From assembly GCF_900101595.1 (NCBI RefSeq), contig NZ_FMYY01000006.1, forward strand, positions 22,182-86,181: a stretch of DNA of 64,000 nt, read 5' to 3'. The stretch's first letter is position 1. Every line of letters begins with the position of its first letter. Below the pieces are notes generated by a model. It was not told the origin of the DNA. It worked only from the letters and a program-made list of their open reading frames with translations, and made no database searches. The position numbers and the translations under genes were made by a program. Positions 8,369 to 17,270 of this stretch are shown piece by piece. The stretch is from Paenibacillus sp. cl123 (GTDB lineage Bacteria > Bacillota > Bacilli > Paenibacillales > NBRC-103111).

Positions 8369-9319
8369 TTATATGCGAACCGGACTTTCATGAACGGAAC
8401 GGATGTAATGAATTCCGGCCGCTCCCCCGCAAGTGACCAAAGAATGAGTAATCTGCGCATGAGCCGCATCCCGGGTTATCCCGGCCAGCAGCAAGCCGGT
8501 AGTGATGCCGGTGGCTGCAAAAATACAGTTCTCCGAACCGACCAGGTCTTGCAGCGTCAACAACTTGTGCGGATCGGCTATGCCCATCCGGAGGCAGCGT
8601 TCGTATTCGGCTTCATGGCCCGGAAGCAGCCGGCCTTGCATGTCTCCTCCGAGACATCGCAGCGCAACGGCGGAGATCACGCCTTCGGGAGCTCCCCCTA
8701 TGCCGTAGAACAGGTCTACGCCGGTTTCGGCCACAGCCGCCGATATGGCGCAAGTCACGTCGCCGTCGTCAAAAAGCCGGACCCGGGCCCCGAGCTGGCG
8801 AACGGTGTCGATGGCCGCCTGATGTCTGTCGCGGTATTGCAGCATAATCGTCACATCGGCTACTTCTTTGCCCAGCGCTGCCGCTACGCTGAGGATATTA
8901 TCGGCCAGCGGCCGCTCCAGATCGATGCAGCCTTTGGCCTGAGGCCCGACCGCGAGCTTCTCCATATACATATCGGGGGCATGAAGCAGGCAGCCATGCG
9001 GAGCGGCGGCGATGACCGCCGTGGAATTATCCTGGCCGGAGGCGACGAGCGTCGTGCCTTCCAGCGGATCTACGGCGATATCCAGGCGGGGGCCATGGCC
9101 GGTCCCCACCCGTTCCCCGATATACAGCATCGGCGCTTCGTCCAGCTCGCCTTCCCCGATGACGACGACGCCATCCATGGGAATCCGCTGCAGCACGGAC
9201 CGCATGGCCGTAGTCGCGGCGTCATCGGCTTCATGCTTGCGGCCCCTGCCGATCCAGGGTTTGGCTGCGAGGGCTGCCGCTTGCGTCACTTGCAAAAATT
9301 CCAGGGCCAGCTGGTTCAT
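8369..9319 (-). CDS. glpX: Class II fructose-1,6-bisphosphatase
   Basis: 316 residues. GlpX hallmarks: GRGRKHEADDAAT, GEGELDEAPMLYIGE and DPLEGTTL (metal and phosphate binding). It hydrolyses fructose-1,6-bisphosphate to fructose-6-phosphate; many GlpX proteins also act on sedoheptulose-1,7-bisphosphate. The ATG at 9319 overlaps the dhaL stop as ATGA and has GAGGGTG upstream. The same frame is open 24 codons further but without a ribosome site. Its presence here suggests that carbon from the pathway is lifted into gluconeogenesis or the pentose-phosphate cycle. Confidence 0.93.
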   Translation of the reverse strand: MNQLALEFLQVTQAAALAAKPWIGRGRKHEADDAATTAMRSVLQRIPMDGVVVIGEGELDEAPMLYIGERVGTGHGPRLDIAVDPLEGTTLVASGQDNSTAVIAAAPHGCLLHAPDMYMEKLAVGPQAKGCIDLERPLADNILSVAAALGKEVADVTIMLQYRDRHQAAIDTVRQLGARVRLFDDGDVTCAISAAVAETGVDLFYGIGGAPEGVISAVALRCLGGDMQGRLLPGHEAEYERCLRMGIADPHKLLTLQDLVGSENCIFAATGITTGLLLAGITRDAAHAQITHSLVTCGGAAGIHYIRSVHESPVRI

Positions 9320-9981
9320 GCGCAAGCACCCTCGGTATCTTGGGATTCCAGATGCTTCCATTTCTCGGTGAAAGCGCCGAGTATAAAGCAAGCCGAAGCG
9401 GCGCCGGGGTCAATATGCCCCGCGGAGCGTTCGCCCAGCCGGCTGGAGCGCCCGATTTGGGACACCAGATTCGCGGTGGTCTGCATCCCGGTTTCGGCCG
9501 CGGCCGCGGCCGCCTTCAGACCGTCCGTCAGGCCAAGTCCTTCGGCGCGCGCTTGCTCCAGCGCCTGCATAGCCGGCAGCCATGCGTCCAGCATCGTCTT
9601 GTCGCCGAGCTGCGCCTTGCCCCGTTCCTGAATGCCGCGCACGGCTGCCAGCCAGAACTGGGTCACGTCCTCTTCGCTCAGTTCAGCTTTTCCCTGCAGC
9701 ACGGCTCCGCCTCTCAGAAAGGCCGTGGCATAGAGCGGGCCGACCGAGGAGCCGACGGCGTTCAGGAAAGTCATGGCCATTTCCTTGCACAACGCCCCGC
9801 AATCCGTTCCTTCGTAAACGCCGAGGGCTTCTGTGATCGCCTGCCAGCCCAGCGACATCGTCACGCCATGGTCACCGTCTCCTACAGCCCTGTCCAGCTC
9901 GGACAGCTCGTCTTTCTTCTCCTCGATCCGCTGTGCGATATGCTCGAAAAGCTGTTTCCATTCCCGAATCGTTACGTTCAT
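9316..9981 (-). CDS. dhaL: Dihydroxyacetone-kinase-type phosphotransferase, L subunit
   Basis: 221 residues. LDRAVGDGDHGVTMS near residue 35 carries the three Asp that hold the two Mg ions and ADP in DhaL. The all-helical barrel continues with GTDCGALCKEMAMTFLNAVGSSVGPLYATAF. No dhaM (PTS phosphodonor) gene is near, so DhaK and DhaL probably work as an ATP-dependent pair, as in the dihydroxyacetone/tetrulose kinases of other bacteria. The ATG at 9981 has AAAGG at good spacing; an ATG three codons earlier abuts the SD and is unlikely. Confidence 0.9.
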   Translation of the reverse strand: MNVTIREWKQLFEHIAQRIEEKKDELSELDRAVGDGDHGVTMSLGWQAITEALGVYEGTDCGALCKEMAMTFLNAVGSSVGPLYATAFLRGGAVLQGKAELSEEDVTQFWLAAVRGIQERGKAQLGDKTMLDAWLPAMQALEQARAEGLGLTDGLKAAAAAAETGMQTTANLVSQIGRSSRLGERSAGHIDPGAASACFILGAFTEKWKHLESQDTEGACA

Positions 9982-10008
9982 CACGATCATCCTTTCTTCT
10001 TCGTGGCC

Positions 10009-11013
10009 TTATCCGTGCTGCGCGTACATCGGAGTATCGGCCGGCGCGTCCACCAGTTCGGCCAGCTCGTCGTCAAGCTTCAGGACTGATACGGAGCAGC
10101 CGCCCATCTCCAGAGAGGTCACATATTCCCCTACGAAGGAACGATGAACCGTCACTCCGACCTGCGCCAGCTGCTGCGCGACACGCCGGTAGATCAGGAA
10201 CAGCTCCATATACGGCGTCGATCCGAGTCCGTTGACCAGCACCGCAACGCGCGTTCCGGCTTCAAGCGGCATGTCGTCCATAATGTTCTTCAGCAGCGCA
10301 TCGGCAACATCGTCCGCGGTGCGCAGAGAGGCTCGCTCGATGCCGGGTTCGCCATGAATGCCGAGTCCGAGCTCCATCTCGTCTTCGCCCAGCACGAAGC
10401 TTGGCTTCCCGGTTTGCGGGACGGCGCAAGGGGACAAGGCGACGCCCATCGTCCGGATGCTGGCGTTGGTCTTCTGAGCGACGCGTATGACTCCGTCCAG
10501 ATCGTAGCCCTTCTCGGCAGCCGCTCCCGCGGCCTTGAAGACAAGGAAGGTGCCGGCGATGCCCCGGCGCCGGTGCGCTTGAGCGGATGGAGCGGACGCT
10601 ACGTCATCGGTCACCAGCACCGTCGCTACGCGGATGCCCTCCATCTCCGCCAGCTCTGCGGCCATATCGAAATTCATGCAGTCTCCGGCGTAGTTGCCGT
10701 ACATATAAAGAACGCCTGCCCCGCCGTTAATGGCGCGGGTAACTTCCAGGATCGGAGCGGGGGGCGGCGAGGCGAACACATTGCCTACCGGCACGCCATC
10801 GGCGAAACCCCTTCCGATCAGGCCCATGAACGCCGGCTCGTGACCGGCTCCGCCTCCGATCACGATACCGACCTTGCCCGGGAGAGGGGCGCTTGCGCTG
10901 ACAACCGCCCGTTTGTTTTGGGGAAGCACCTTCACATATTTGCCGTATGCGGCTGCGTAGCCTTCAATCATTTCGTCTACTATGGCAAGCGGATCATTCA
11001 TCAGCTTTTTCAT
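10009..11013 (-). CDS. dhaK: Dihydroxyacetone-kinase-type phosphotransferase, K subunit
   Basis: 334 residues. GIVIGGGAGHEPAFMG (about residue 50) is the substrate-binding loop, and GLGIHGEPGIE (about 200) holds the His that forms the covalent hemiaminal with the keto group. The substrate is dihydroxyacetone or a related short ketose such as erythrulose. The ATG at 11013 has AAGGAG 13 bases upstream. It sits between rpiB and dhaL in the same operon. Neighbouring RpiB and polyol dehydrogenase genes favour a four-carbon ketose over dihydroxyacetone, but this is inference. Confidence 0.92.
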   Translation of the reverse strand: MKKLMNDPLAIVDEMIEGYAAAYGKYVKVLPQNKRAVVSASAPLPGKVGIVIGGGAGHEPAFMGLIGRGFADGVPVGNVFASPPPAPILEVTRAINGGAGVLYMYGNYAGDCMNFDMAAELAEMEGIRVATVLVTDDVASAPSAQAHRRRGIAGTFLVFKAAGAAAEKGYDLDGVIRVAQKTNASIRTMGVALSPCAVPQTGKPSFVLGEDEMELGLGIHGEPGIERASLRTADDVADALLKNIMDDMPLEAGTRVAVLVNGLGSTPYMELFLIYRRVAQQLAQVGVTVHRSFVGEYVTSLEMGGCSVSVLKLDDELAELVDAPADTPMYAQHG

Positions 11014-11202
11014 CAGGTCAATTCGGCTCCTTTTTAAGAGTAAAAAAAGTTTAAGAAAAGCTGCTGCTAAAACATGCATAACTTCCTCGAAAGGGCTTCG
11101 ATCAGGAGCTTTTATTAGGCCTTATAAAAATGCAAAAGATAGGGGCCCCCGCAAAGCACCTGAGTGGGCTTCAAAGCCTAATCCCTGCTTTGTGAGGTTA
11201 TT
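11014..11202 (-). other. 189-bp gap between rpiB and dhaK with a possible hairpin
   Basis: This is the only large gap inside the operon. CAAAGCA (near 11151) and TGCTTTG (near 11188) are complementary and enclose a GGGCTT/AAGCCT stem, so the transcript could form a branched hairpin before dhaK. No T-run follows, so it looks like a processing or stability element rather than a terminator. No coding frame was recognised. Confidence 0.35.
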
Positions 11203-11703
11203 TCATGAGGGTGAGGAAGAGCAGGAGTTTACTTCTCTGCGGCCGCCGCCGGCCGCAAACAGCCGCTGCTCGCCATCCATGATCTTCTGCACTTTCCTGC
11301 CGGAGCTGCCTCCGTCGAACTCGGCCTCCAGCCAGGCGCGGACCACATGCTTGGCCAGCTCGGGCCCGATGACCCGGGCTCCCATCGTCAGCACTTGCGC
11401 ATTATTGCTCTTCATGGCCCGCTCCGCCGAATACGTGTCGTGGCATAAAGCGGCCCGAATGCCGGGCACCTTGTCGGCCGTGATCGTCATCCCGATGCCT
11501 GTGCCGCAGATCAGGATGCCGCGGTCATAATGCCCATGAGCAATTTCCTCGGCAACGGCGAAGCCGACGTCAGGATAATCGATGGCTTGCGTCATATCGG
11601 ACGGTCCGAAATCCACAAAATCCATCTTTCGCTCCTCCAAAAATTGTTTAATGATTTCTTTCATGGCGTATCCGGCCTCGTCGGCCCCTATGGCGATTTT
11701 CAT
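11203..11703 (-). CDS. RpiB/LacAB-family sugar-phosphate isomerase lacking the ring-opening His
   Basis: 166 residues. The RpiB fold is clear: MKIAIGADEAGYAMK, DYPDVGFAVAE, ILICGTGIGM with the catalytic Cys66, and KVPGIRAALCHDTYSA. Against E. coli RpiB, the phosphate-site His10 is Glu9 here, and His99, which opens the sugar ring, is Ser99. Arg133 is also replaced. An isomerase that keeps the Cys base but not the ring-opening His suits a substrate that cannot cyclise, such as erythrose-4-phosphate/erythrulose-4-phosphate. ATG at 11703 with GGGGTG upstream. The C-terminal tail is about 15 residues longer than usual. Confidence 0.88.
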   Translation of the reverse strand: MKIAIGADEAGYAMKEIIKQFLEERKMDFVDFGPSDMTQAIDYPDVGFAVAEEIAHGHYDRGILICGTGIGMTITADKVPGIRAALCHDTYSAERAMKSNNAQVLTMGARVIGPELAKHVVRAWLEAEFDGGSSGRKVQKIMDGEQRLFAAGGGRREVNSCSSSPS

Positions 11704-11725
11704 GATGAACACCCCTTCGTCTAGG

Positions 11726-12805
11726 TTATGGGATAAGGACGACCTTCAAGGACTGGACCCCTTTTTTCATCAGCTCGAAGCCTTCCAGGAACTGGTCAAG
11801 GGGAAGCTTATGGGTAACGACGCCTTCCGTGGGGAAGCTTCCGTCGGCAATTCCGCTGATCACCAGCGGGTAGCAATACGGCCCGAGGTGGGAGCCCAGA
11901 ATGTCCAGCTCCTTGCGGTCGCTGATAATGCTCCAGTCTACCGTAACCGGGTCCTTGAATACGCTGAATTCCACAAATCGGCCCAGCTTCCGGATCATCG
12001 CAAGTCCTTGCTCCACGGAGGAGGGATGGCCGGTCGCTTCGATGTAAATATCGCAGCCGTAGCCCTCGGTCATCTGCTTGATCTCCTTGACCACGTCCAC
12101 TTCCCGGGGATTCAGCGCAAGATCGGCCCCGAACTTGCGGGCCAGCTCCAGCCGATCCTCGAACAGGTCAAGGACGATAAGCTTGCCGGCCCCGGCTTTT
12201 TTGGCCGCGCCGACCATGCCGAGCCCCAGCGTGCCGGCTCCGGAGATGACGACCGTATCGCCCAACTGAATTTGCGCGCGCTGCACCGCATGGAGCGAGC
12301 AGGCGTACGGCTCGATCAGAATCGCTTTATCGATCGGCAGATCGGCGGGGACCTTGTAATTGATCGCTTCCTTCGTAAACTTCATATATTCCGCCATGGC
12401 ACCGTTTACATTGTTTTGAAATCCGTAGAGATCATGCTTCTCGCACATCCAGTATTGCCCTCTGCTGCAGAACCGGCATTTCCAGCAGGGGACGATCTGC
12501 TCGGAGATAACGCGCTCGCCGATCTCATAACCCTCCACGCCTTCTCCCAGCTCCGCGACGAAGCCGATAAATTCATGGCCGGGAATCATCGGAGCTTTGA
12601 TATAGGCAGGCTGTGTCTCATCGCCCCAGAAGCTCGGCGCTCCTTCATAAGCTTTAATATCTCCTGCGCAGATACCGCAGGCTTCTACCCGTATGACGAT
12701 CTCGCCGGGGCCCGCCTTGGGCACATCGACCGTCTCCAGCCTATAATCGCCCGGAGCATAAGCGACCACCGCTTTCATGGTCTGTGGAATCGCTGAGCTG
12801 TTCAC
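11726..12805 (-). CDS. Zinc-dependent medium-chain polyol dehydrogenase
   Basis: 359 residues; starts with GTG at 12805 (AGGAGG 9 bases upstream). Catalytic-zinc ligands are in EACGICAGD and PGHEFIG. The structural-zinc set is in CWKCRFCSRGQYWMC. The NAD-binding GxGxxG is VVISGAGTLGLG. It should oxidise an alcohol group of a polyol to a ketone. The GAPSFWGD insertion after the first Cys motif recalls, from memory, erythritol/threitol dehydrogenases; glycerol or another polyol remains possible. First gene of the seven-gene operon, driven from the divergent promoter region shared with deoR. Confidence 0.88.
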   Translation of the reverse strand: MNSSAIPQTMKAVVAYAPGDYRLETVDVPKAGPGEIVIRVEACGICAGDIKAYEGAPSFWGDETQPAYIKAPMIPGHEFIGFVAELGEGVEGYEIGERVISEQIVPCWKCRFCSRGQYWMCEKHDLYGFQNNVNGAMAEYMKFTKEAINYKVPADLPIDKAILIEPYACSLHAVQRAQIQLGDTVVISGAGTLGLGMVGAAKKAGAGKLIVLDLFEDRLELARKFGADLALNPREVDVVKEIKQMTEGYGCDIYIEATGHPSSVEQGLAMIRKLGRFVEFSVFKDPVTVDWSIISDRKELDILGSHLGPYCYPLVISGIADGSFPTEGVVTHKLPLDQFLEGFELMKKGVQSLKVVLIP

Positions 12806-12867
12806 AACTAAAACCTCCTACAAGGGTGAAGTGGGCCAAACGAAAGCATGGTTAATATTGTAATCCC

Positions 12868-12896
12868 ATTTTCACATTTTGCCTTCGTTTTGTCAA
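12868..12896 (-). promoter_or_regulatory. Promoter of the polyol operon
   Basis: On the minus strand TTGACA (12891-12896) is a perfect -35, with a 17-base spacer to a weak GAAAAT (12868-12873). The -35 is embedded in the motif shared with the ABC transporter operon, so a regulator bound there would block or recruit polymerase. Confidence 0.6.
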
Positions 12897-12927
12897 CGTT
12901 TTTTATCGTTTAATGTTATTTATTGAT
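12884..12927 (-). promoter_or_regulatory. 44-bp operator-like motif, copy A
   Basis: Plus-strand TTCGTTTTGTCAACGT followed 14 bases later by TGTTATTTATTGAT. A copy with the same total length lies at 17385-17428 before the transporter operon. The likely binder is the adjacent DeoR-type regulator. A shorter TTCGTTTG piece recurs in the deoR promoter at 13091-13098, suggesting autoregulation. Confidence 0.6.
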
Positions 12928-13076
12928 ATTTTGATGAAAAACGATGAATCTGACAATCTAACAGTATTTGGGTCATTTAAGCTGAGAGCGGAAGTTTGCA
13001 GCTTTTGATCCTCGGGAAAACGATAAAAGCCGCAAAATTTTCACGTTTGTTTTCGGATGTTTTCTGTAGTTAATTG

Positions 13077-13105
13077 TTGTATGATGTTTTTTCGTTTGAT
13101 ATAAT
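13077..13105 (+). promoter_or_regulatory. Promoter of the deoR-type gene
   Basis: TTGTAT (13077-13082), 17-base spacer, perfect TATAAT (13100-13105), 34 bases before the start codon. The spacer contains TTCGTTTG, the half-motif shared with the two operons. Confidence 0.6.
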
Positions 13106-13138
13106 CGTAACAAAATGTTAGATATAGGAGATGCCGAT

Positions 13139-13897
13139 ATGCTAGCACCGGAACGCCGCAATCGAATCATGCAAGTGCTCCACGAGCAGAAGCAGCTGCT
13201 GGTGAAGGAGGTTTCGCTGGAGCTGGGAGTATCCGAGGGTACCTTGCGCAACGACCTCAAAATTTTGGAAGAGGACGGCCTGCTGGAGCGCATCCACGGT
13301 GGGGCCGTGCTTCCCAAGCCCCATACGCCGGAATATACGTTCCAATCCCGCAGTCTGGTCAATCAAGAAGAGAAGAAACAGATCGGCAGGACGGCAGCGC
13401 AGCTGGTCAAGAACGGACAATGCATCATTCTCGATGCCAGTTCCACCTCGCTGGAGCTTGCCAGAAATCTGATCAATCACGAATATTTGACGGTAGTGAC
13501 CAACGGGCTCGCCACAGCCCAGGAGCTGACCCGCAATCCCCGTATCAGCGTCATTGTCATCGGCGGCGTGCTCAGGCCCGGATCAAGCTCCCTGGAAGGT
13601 CTGCTGGGCAAGGGCTTGCTCGGGCAAATTCATGCGGATGTGTTTTTCACCTCGGCTCACGGCTTTACGCCCTCGGCCGGATTGGCCGACTTCAGCATCT
13701 ATGAGGCGGAGCTTAAGAAGATGATGGTGGCCAACGTGAGCAAGGTTGTGGCTCTGCTGGACCATTCCAAGCTGAACCGCAGATCGATTGCTTCCTTTGC
13801 GGAAACCTCGCAGATCGACACGATCGTTACGGACCCGGGCGCCGACCGTGAATTCCTGGACGGGCTGGAGGGAATTGATGTCATGATTGCGGACTGA
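13139..13897 (+). CDS. DeoR-family transcriptional regulator
   Basis: 252 residues from ATG 13139, which has AGGAG 8 bases upstream. The N-terminal DeoR winged helix (RRNRIMQVLHEQKQLLVKE, then VSEGTLRNDLKILEEDGLLERIHGGA) is followed by the DeoR C-terminal sensor fold with the sugar-phosphate-binding phrases ILDASSTSLELA, VVTNGLATAQEL and GGVLRPGSSSLEG. Such proteins sense a phosphorylated intermediate. It is divergent from the polyol operon and convergent with the transporter operon. The shared motif upstream of both suggests it controls both. Confidence 0.93.
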   Translation: MLAPERRNRIMQVLHEQKQLLVKEVSLELGVSEGTLRNDLKILEEDGLLERIHGGAVLPKPHTPEYTFQSRSLVNQEEKKQIGRTAAQLVKNGQCIILDASSTSLELARNLINHEYLTVVTNGLATAQELTRNPRISVIVIGGVLRPGSSSLEGLLGKGLLGQIHADVFFTSAHGFTPSAGLADFSIYEAELKKMMVANVSKVVALLDHSKLNRRSIASFAETSQIDTIVTDPGADREFLDGLEGIDVMIAD

Positions 13898-13918
13898 GTC
13901 CAGCCGGGCACCCCTTTC

Positions 13919-13978
13919 AAAAAAGGCGAATGGAGCGGAGGAATAACTTCTCTCCTCGCCCCATTCATCGGCTTCGCC
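13919..13978. terminator. Bidirectional terminator between deoR and the binding-protein gene
   Basis: GGCGAA...TTCGCC outer stem with an inner GAATGG-rich stem. Reading leftward it ends in TTTTTT directly after the binding-protein stop codon. It also lies just after the deoR stop. Confidence 0.75.
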
Positions 13979-15274
13979 TTAATTTTTCACTATCCGCTCC
14001 GTTTCTTTCTTGAACGTCTCCAGCGTGCTATCGACATCCTTATTGTCATACATAATGGCTTGAATCGCTTTCAGAAATTCCTGATTGACTTGCGGCCAGG
14101 TGACATGCTTGTTGGTGTCGATGGCGTACTGCAGCTGGTCATAGGCAATCTTCCGGTTGGCGTCTTTAGCCCACAAATCCTTCATGGCTTGGGACTCCAC
14201 CATTTTCTTCGTGAAGGGGAGGTAGCCCGAATCCAGAATAAACGCCAGGCCGCCCTGAGGATCGGTCATTGCCCAGTTCATAAATGTCCAGGCCGCATCT
14301 TTATTCGGAGAACCCGACAGCAAGGCAATATTCGCCCCTCCGGTCGGATTGGCATATACCTCATCCTTAGGGAGATAGGCCGTCACATAATCAAATTTGG
14401 CGTTGGTTTTGACGCTTCCCATAACCCCCGTCGATTGGTACATCATACCGATCTTCCCGCTTGTAAACATCTGATTCACGATATTCCCCGAATCCTGGGC
14501 CGGCGGATAGTAAAGAGCCCCCGTGGTTTGCATTTCCTTCAGAAATTTAAAGACCTTGGCGCCCTCCCCGTTGGAGAACCCGATGGAAGTCCCGTTATCG
14601 TTGAAAAATTTCCCCTTGGCCTGAGTGATCATCGCGATCGGATACCACGTATCATAAGGCATGCTTAGACCATACCGCTTGATTTCTCCGTTTTCCTTGA
14701 CGACAAGCGCATTCGCAACTTTCTTGAGCTCCTCCCATGTTTGGGGAATCGCAAGCCCTTTCTCGTCCAGCATCGTTTTGTTAATATGCAGAATCGGAGT
14801 GGAGCGGTTGAATGGCAGCGACACCAGCTTTTTATCGAAGGTGGAGTGGCCCATCAGCCCCTGCGGGAAATCATCGACGGACAATTTCGTTTTTTTCATA
14901 AAGCCCGTCAGATCCTCCAGCACATCGGCATCTGCAAACATCTGTACGTAAGCGCGTTCGAGCATCGCGATATCCGGTCCTGACTTAGCCGCAACCGCCT
15001 GCTGCAGCTTCATGACCATCTCATCATAGTTCCCCTGGAACGTGCCGGTTACTTCGACTTTATCCTGTGATTCGTTGAAGCGCTTGATCATCGCATTGAT
15101 ATAATCCCCGTTCGTGCCGCCCAGAGAATGCCAGAATTGCACGGCTGTTTTTCCCGTCGGGGTGGAGGGGGCAGGCGTGCTTGCGCCAGGCTCGGCCGGG
15201 CTCTCCGAGCATCCGGCAGCGAGACCTGCGGTCAGGGCGGCGGTTAATAAAATGGCGGGCAGGGTTCGATTCAT
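13979..15274 (-). CDS. ABC transporter solute-binding lipoprotein, UgpB-like
   Basis: 431 residues. Signal peptide with lipobox LAAGC; the Cys near residue 22 will carry the lipid anchor. The family 1 binding-protein fold begins VQFWHSLGGTNGDYIN. The phrases TGTFQGNYDEMV and SLPFNRSTPILHINK parallel those of UgpB (glycerol-3-phosphate / glycerophosphodiester binding), and a GDPD gene is in the neighbouring operon. The true ligand is not readable from sequence. ATG 15274 has AGGAG 8 bases upstream; last gene of the transporter operon. Confidence 0.9.
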   Translation of the reverse strand: MNRTLPAILLTAALTAGLAAGCSESPAEPGASTPAPSTPTGKTAVQFWHSLGGTNGDYINAMIKRFNESQDKVEVTGTFQGNYDEMVMKLQQAVAAKSGPDIAMLERAYVQMFADADVLEDLTGFMKKTKLSVDDFPQGLMGHSTFDKKLVSLPFNRSTPILHINKTMLDEKGLAIPQTWEELKKVANALVVKENGEIKRYGLSMPYDTWYPIAMITQAKGKFFNDNGTSIGFSNGEGAKVFKFLKEMQTTGALYYPPAQDSGNIVNQMFTSGKIGMMYQSTGVMGSVKTNAKFDYVTAYLPKDEVYANPTGGANIALLSGSPNKDAAWTFMNWAMTDPQGGLAFILDSGYLPFTKKMVESQAMKDLWAKDANRKIAYDQLQYAIDTNKHVTWPQVNQEFLKAIQAIMYDNKDVDSTLETFKKETERIVKN

Positions 15275-15321
15275 GGAAAACACTCCTCTTCATGAAATGG
15301 ATGGCTGGATGGCACAAGTGT

Positions 15322-16194
15322 TTATTTAATGCCGGAATAGACGAACGCCTTCACAATTTGTTTGGAGGCAAACAGGTAAACGAGCAGAATCGGCAGAACC
15401 AGGACGACGTTGCCGGCCATAATGATGTGCCAGTTGCTGATGCCCTCCGTTTCCCGCAGCATGGCAATTCCGATAGTGAGCGGGCGAACCGCCGCCGAAT
15501 CGGTCATGACGAGCGGCCAGAAGTAATCGTTCCAATGGCTGACGAAGCTGAACAGGGCGATCGTCGCCAGCGCAGGCACCGACATGGGGATCATCAGGCT
15601 CATGATAATTCTCAATTCGCTGGCATTGTCTATGCGGGCCGCTTCAATCAGCTCCTGAGTAATCTGCATAAAGTACTGGCGCAGCAGGAAGATGCCGAAG
15701 GCGTTGGACATAAACGGAATAATCTGGGGCCATAACGACTTGATCAGTCCCGCGTCGGCGAGCATCAGATAGACCGGGATGAAAGTCACCTGCCCGGGGA
15801 TCATAAAGGCAAGCAGCACCATTCCGAAGCATAACGCACTTCCCTTGAACCGGTATTTGGCAAACGCATAAGCCGCAGGTATCATGACCAGGCATTGCAG
15901 GACTATGATGGACAAGGTGACAATGACCGAGTTTTTCGCGTAGGTGAGGAACGGACCGGCGTTCATGGCGACGGCAAAATTTTGCCATTGAGGAACGGAC
16001 GGCACCCAGGTAGGCGGAAAAGCCAACGTTTCATCGAACGTCTGAAGAGATGTTGAAATCATCCATAGAAATGGAATCGTAAAGATCAGCAGCACGACCG
16101 CTTTCAGCACGAAGCCGGCCATCCGCCGGATCGGTTGGCGCAGTGTGCGCTTGACAGGTTTAACGCCTGCAAGGACATTTTGTTGAGCAAGCAC
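15322..16194 (-). CDS. ABC sugar-type permease (MalG/UgpE class)
   Basis: 290 residues with six membrane spans. The EAA motif IEAARIDNASELRIIMSLMIPMS (residues about 190-212), which docks the ATPase, is present. GTG start at 16194 with AAGGAGG 10 bases upstream. No ATPase gene is in this operon; as in many Bacillota, a shared MsmK/UgpC-type ATPase encoded elsewhere is expected to energise it. Confidence 0.92.
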   Translation of the reverse strand: MLAQQNVLAGVKPVKRTLRQPIRRMAGFVLKAVVLLIFTIPFLWMISTSLQTFDETLAFPPTWVPSVPQWQNFAVAMNAGPFLTYAKNSVIVTLSIIVLQCLVMIPAAYAFAKYRFKGSALCFGMVLLAFMIPGQVTFIPVYLMLADAGLIKSLWPQIIPFMSNAFGIFLLRQYFMQITQELIEAARIDNASELRIIMSLMIPMSVPALATIALFSFVSHWNDYFWPLVMTDSAAVRPLTIGIAMLRETEGISNWHIIMAGNVVLVLPILLVYLFASKQIVKAFVYSGIK

Positions 16195-16231
16195 GGGGCG
16201 TGGACCTCCTTAAGCAGCGGCCGCTTGCCGC

Positions 16232-17110
16232 TTACTGATAATGCACTCTTTTGGACAGTATTCTAAAATACACGAACGTCAGCACGGCGATGATCGCCAT
16301 CAGCACGACGCCGGTAGCCGAAGCGTAACCGATGCTGTTCGTTCTGAATTCATAGATGTAATAAACGAGTGTCGTGGTCGAGCCGTTGGGCCCGCCTCCG
16401 GTCATAATTTTGACCGTGTCGAACACTTTGAAGGAGCCAATGGTCATGATGATCAGAACGAAAAACAGCTGGGGTGAAATCAGAGGCAGTGTGATGCGGA
16501 AAAAGGTTTGAAACTTATTCGCGCTATCGAGCTCTGCCGCTTCATAAATCTGCGGATTGACCCCGTGCAGCGCCGCGACAATAATCAAGGTGTAATAGCC
16601 GATTCCCTGCCAGACGGACACGATGATAACGGAGAGCAGCGAAGTGCTTGAGCTTTGCAGCCAGGATAGACCGGGCAGGCCGAGGGAGCGAAGAATAAAG
16701 TTCAGCACGCCATGGCTTGGTTCCATGATCCACATCCAGACGAGAGCTACGGATACGATCGAAATAATATGCGGAGTGAAAATACCTGCCTGAACGATGG
16801 TGTTGAGCCTCGTCTTGTTCTTCACCCATACGGCAATGAGCAGCGACAGCGCAATGGTGAGCGTAACGACGCCAACCGTGTAGACGACCGTGTTGAGAAG
16901 CGCTTTATAGAAATCGCCGCGGGAAAAAATTTCCTGGAAATTGTCCAGGCCTACAAATTTGCTTTTGGCCTTGTTCAGCAGATTGTATTTGTAGAGACTC
17001 AGCTTAGCCAAGTACAGCACCGGATAAATGACGAACAGCAAAATGCCGATCATCGCCGGACCGATCATGACGTAAGGGCGCAAGGTCTCCCAGAGACGCC
17101 TTTTGTTCAT
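16232..17110 (-). CDS. ABC sugar-type permease (MalF/UgpA class)
   Basis: 292 residues. N-terminal span VMIGPAMIGILLFVIYPVLY, then YEAAELDSANKFQTFFRITLPLI as the EAA loop. The chosen ATG at 17110 (start MNKRRLW) has AGGAGG 9 bases upstream; two earlier in-frame ATGs overlap that SD. First gene of the transporter operon, expressed from the promoter at 17368-17396 with a candidate catabolite-repression site in the leader. Confidence 0.92.
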   Translation of the reverse strand: MNKRRLWETLRPYVMIGPAMIGILLFVIYPVLYLAKLSLYKYNLLNKAKSKFVGLDNFQEIFSRGDFYKALLNTVVYTVGVVTLTIALSLLIAVWVKNKTRLNTIVQAGIFTPHIISIVSVALVWMWIMEPSHGVLNFILRSLGLPGLSWLQSSSTSLLSVIIVSVWQGIGYYTLIIVAALHGVNPQIYEAAELDSANKFQTFFRITLPLISPQLFFVLIIMTIGSFKVFDTVKIMTGGGPNGSTTTLVYYIYEFRTNSIGYASATGVVLMAIIAVLTFVYFRILSKRVHYQ

Positions 17111-17270
17111 ACTCATTCCCCTCCTTTCTTGCATAACCCCTCAATGCTTATGCGATGGCATGTGTCGCATCCTTGTGCCTACCGTCCCTCTGTTTAGGGT
17201 CAGGGACAGGCTGGAATTACGGAATCACCTCCTGGAAGATGGGGCCGAGCCGCCTGTAATTCGCTTATTT

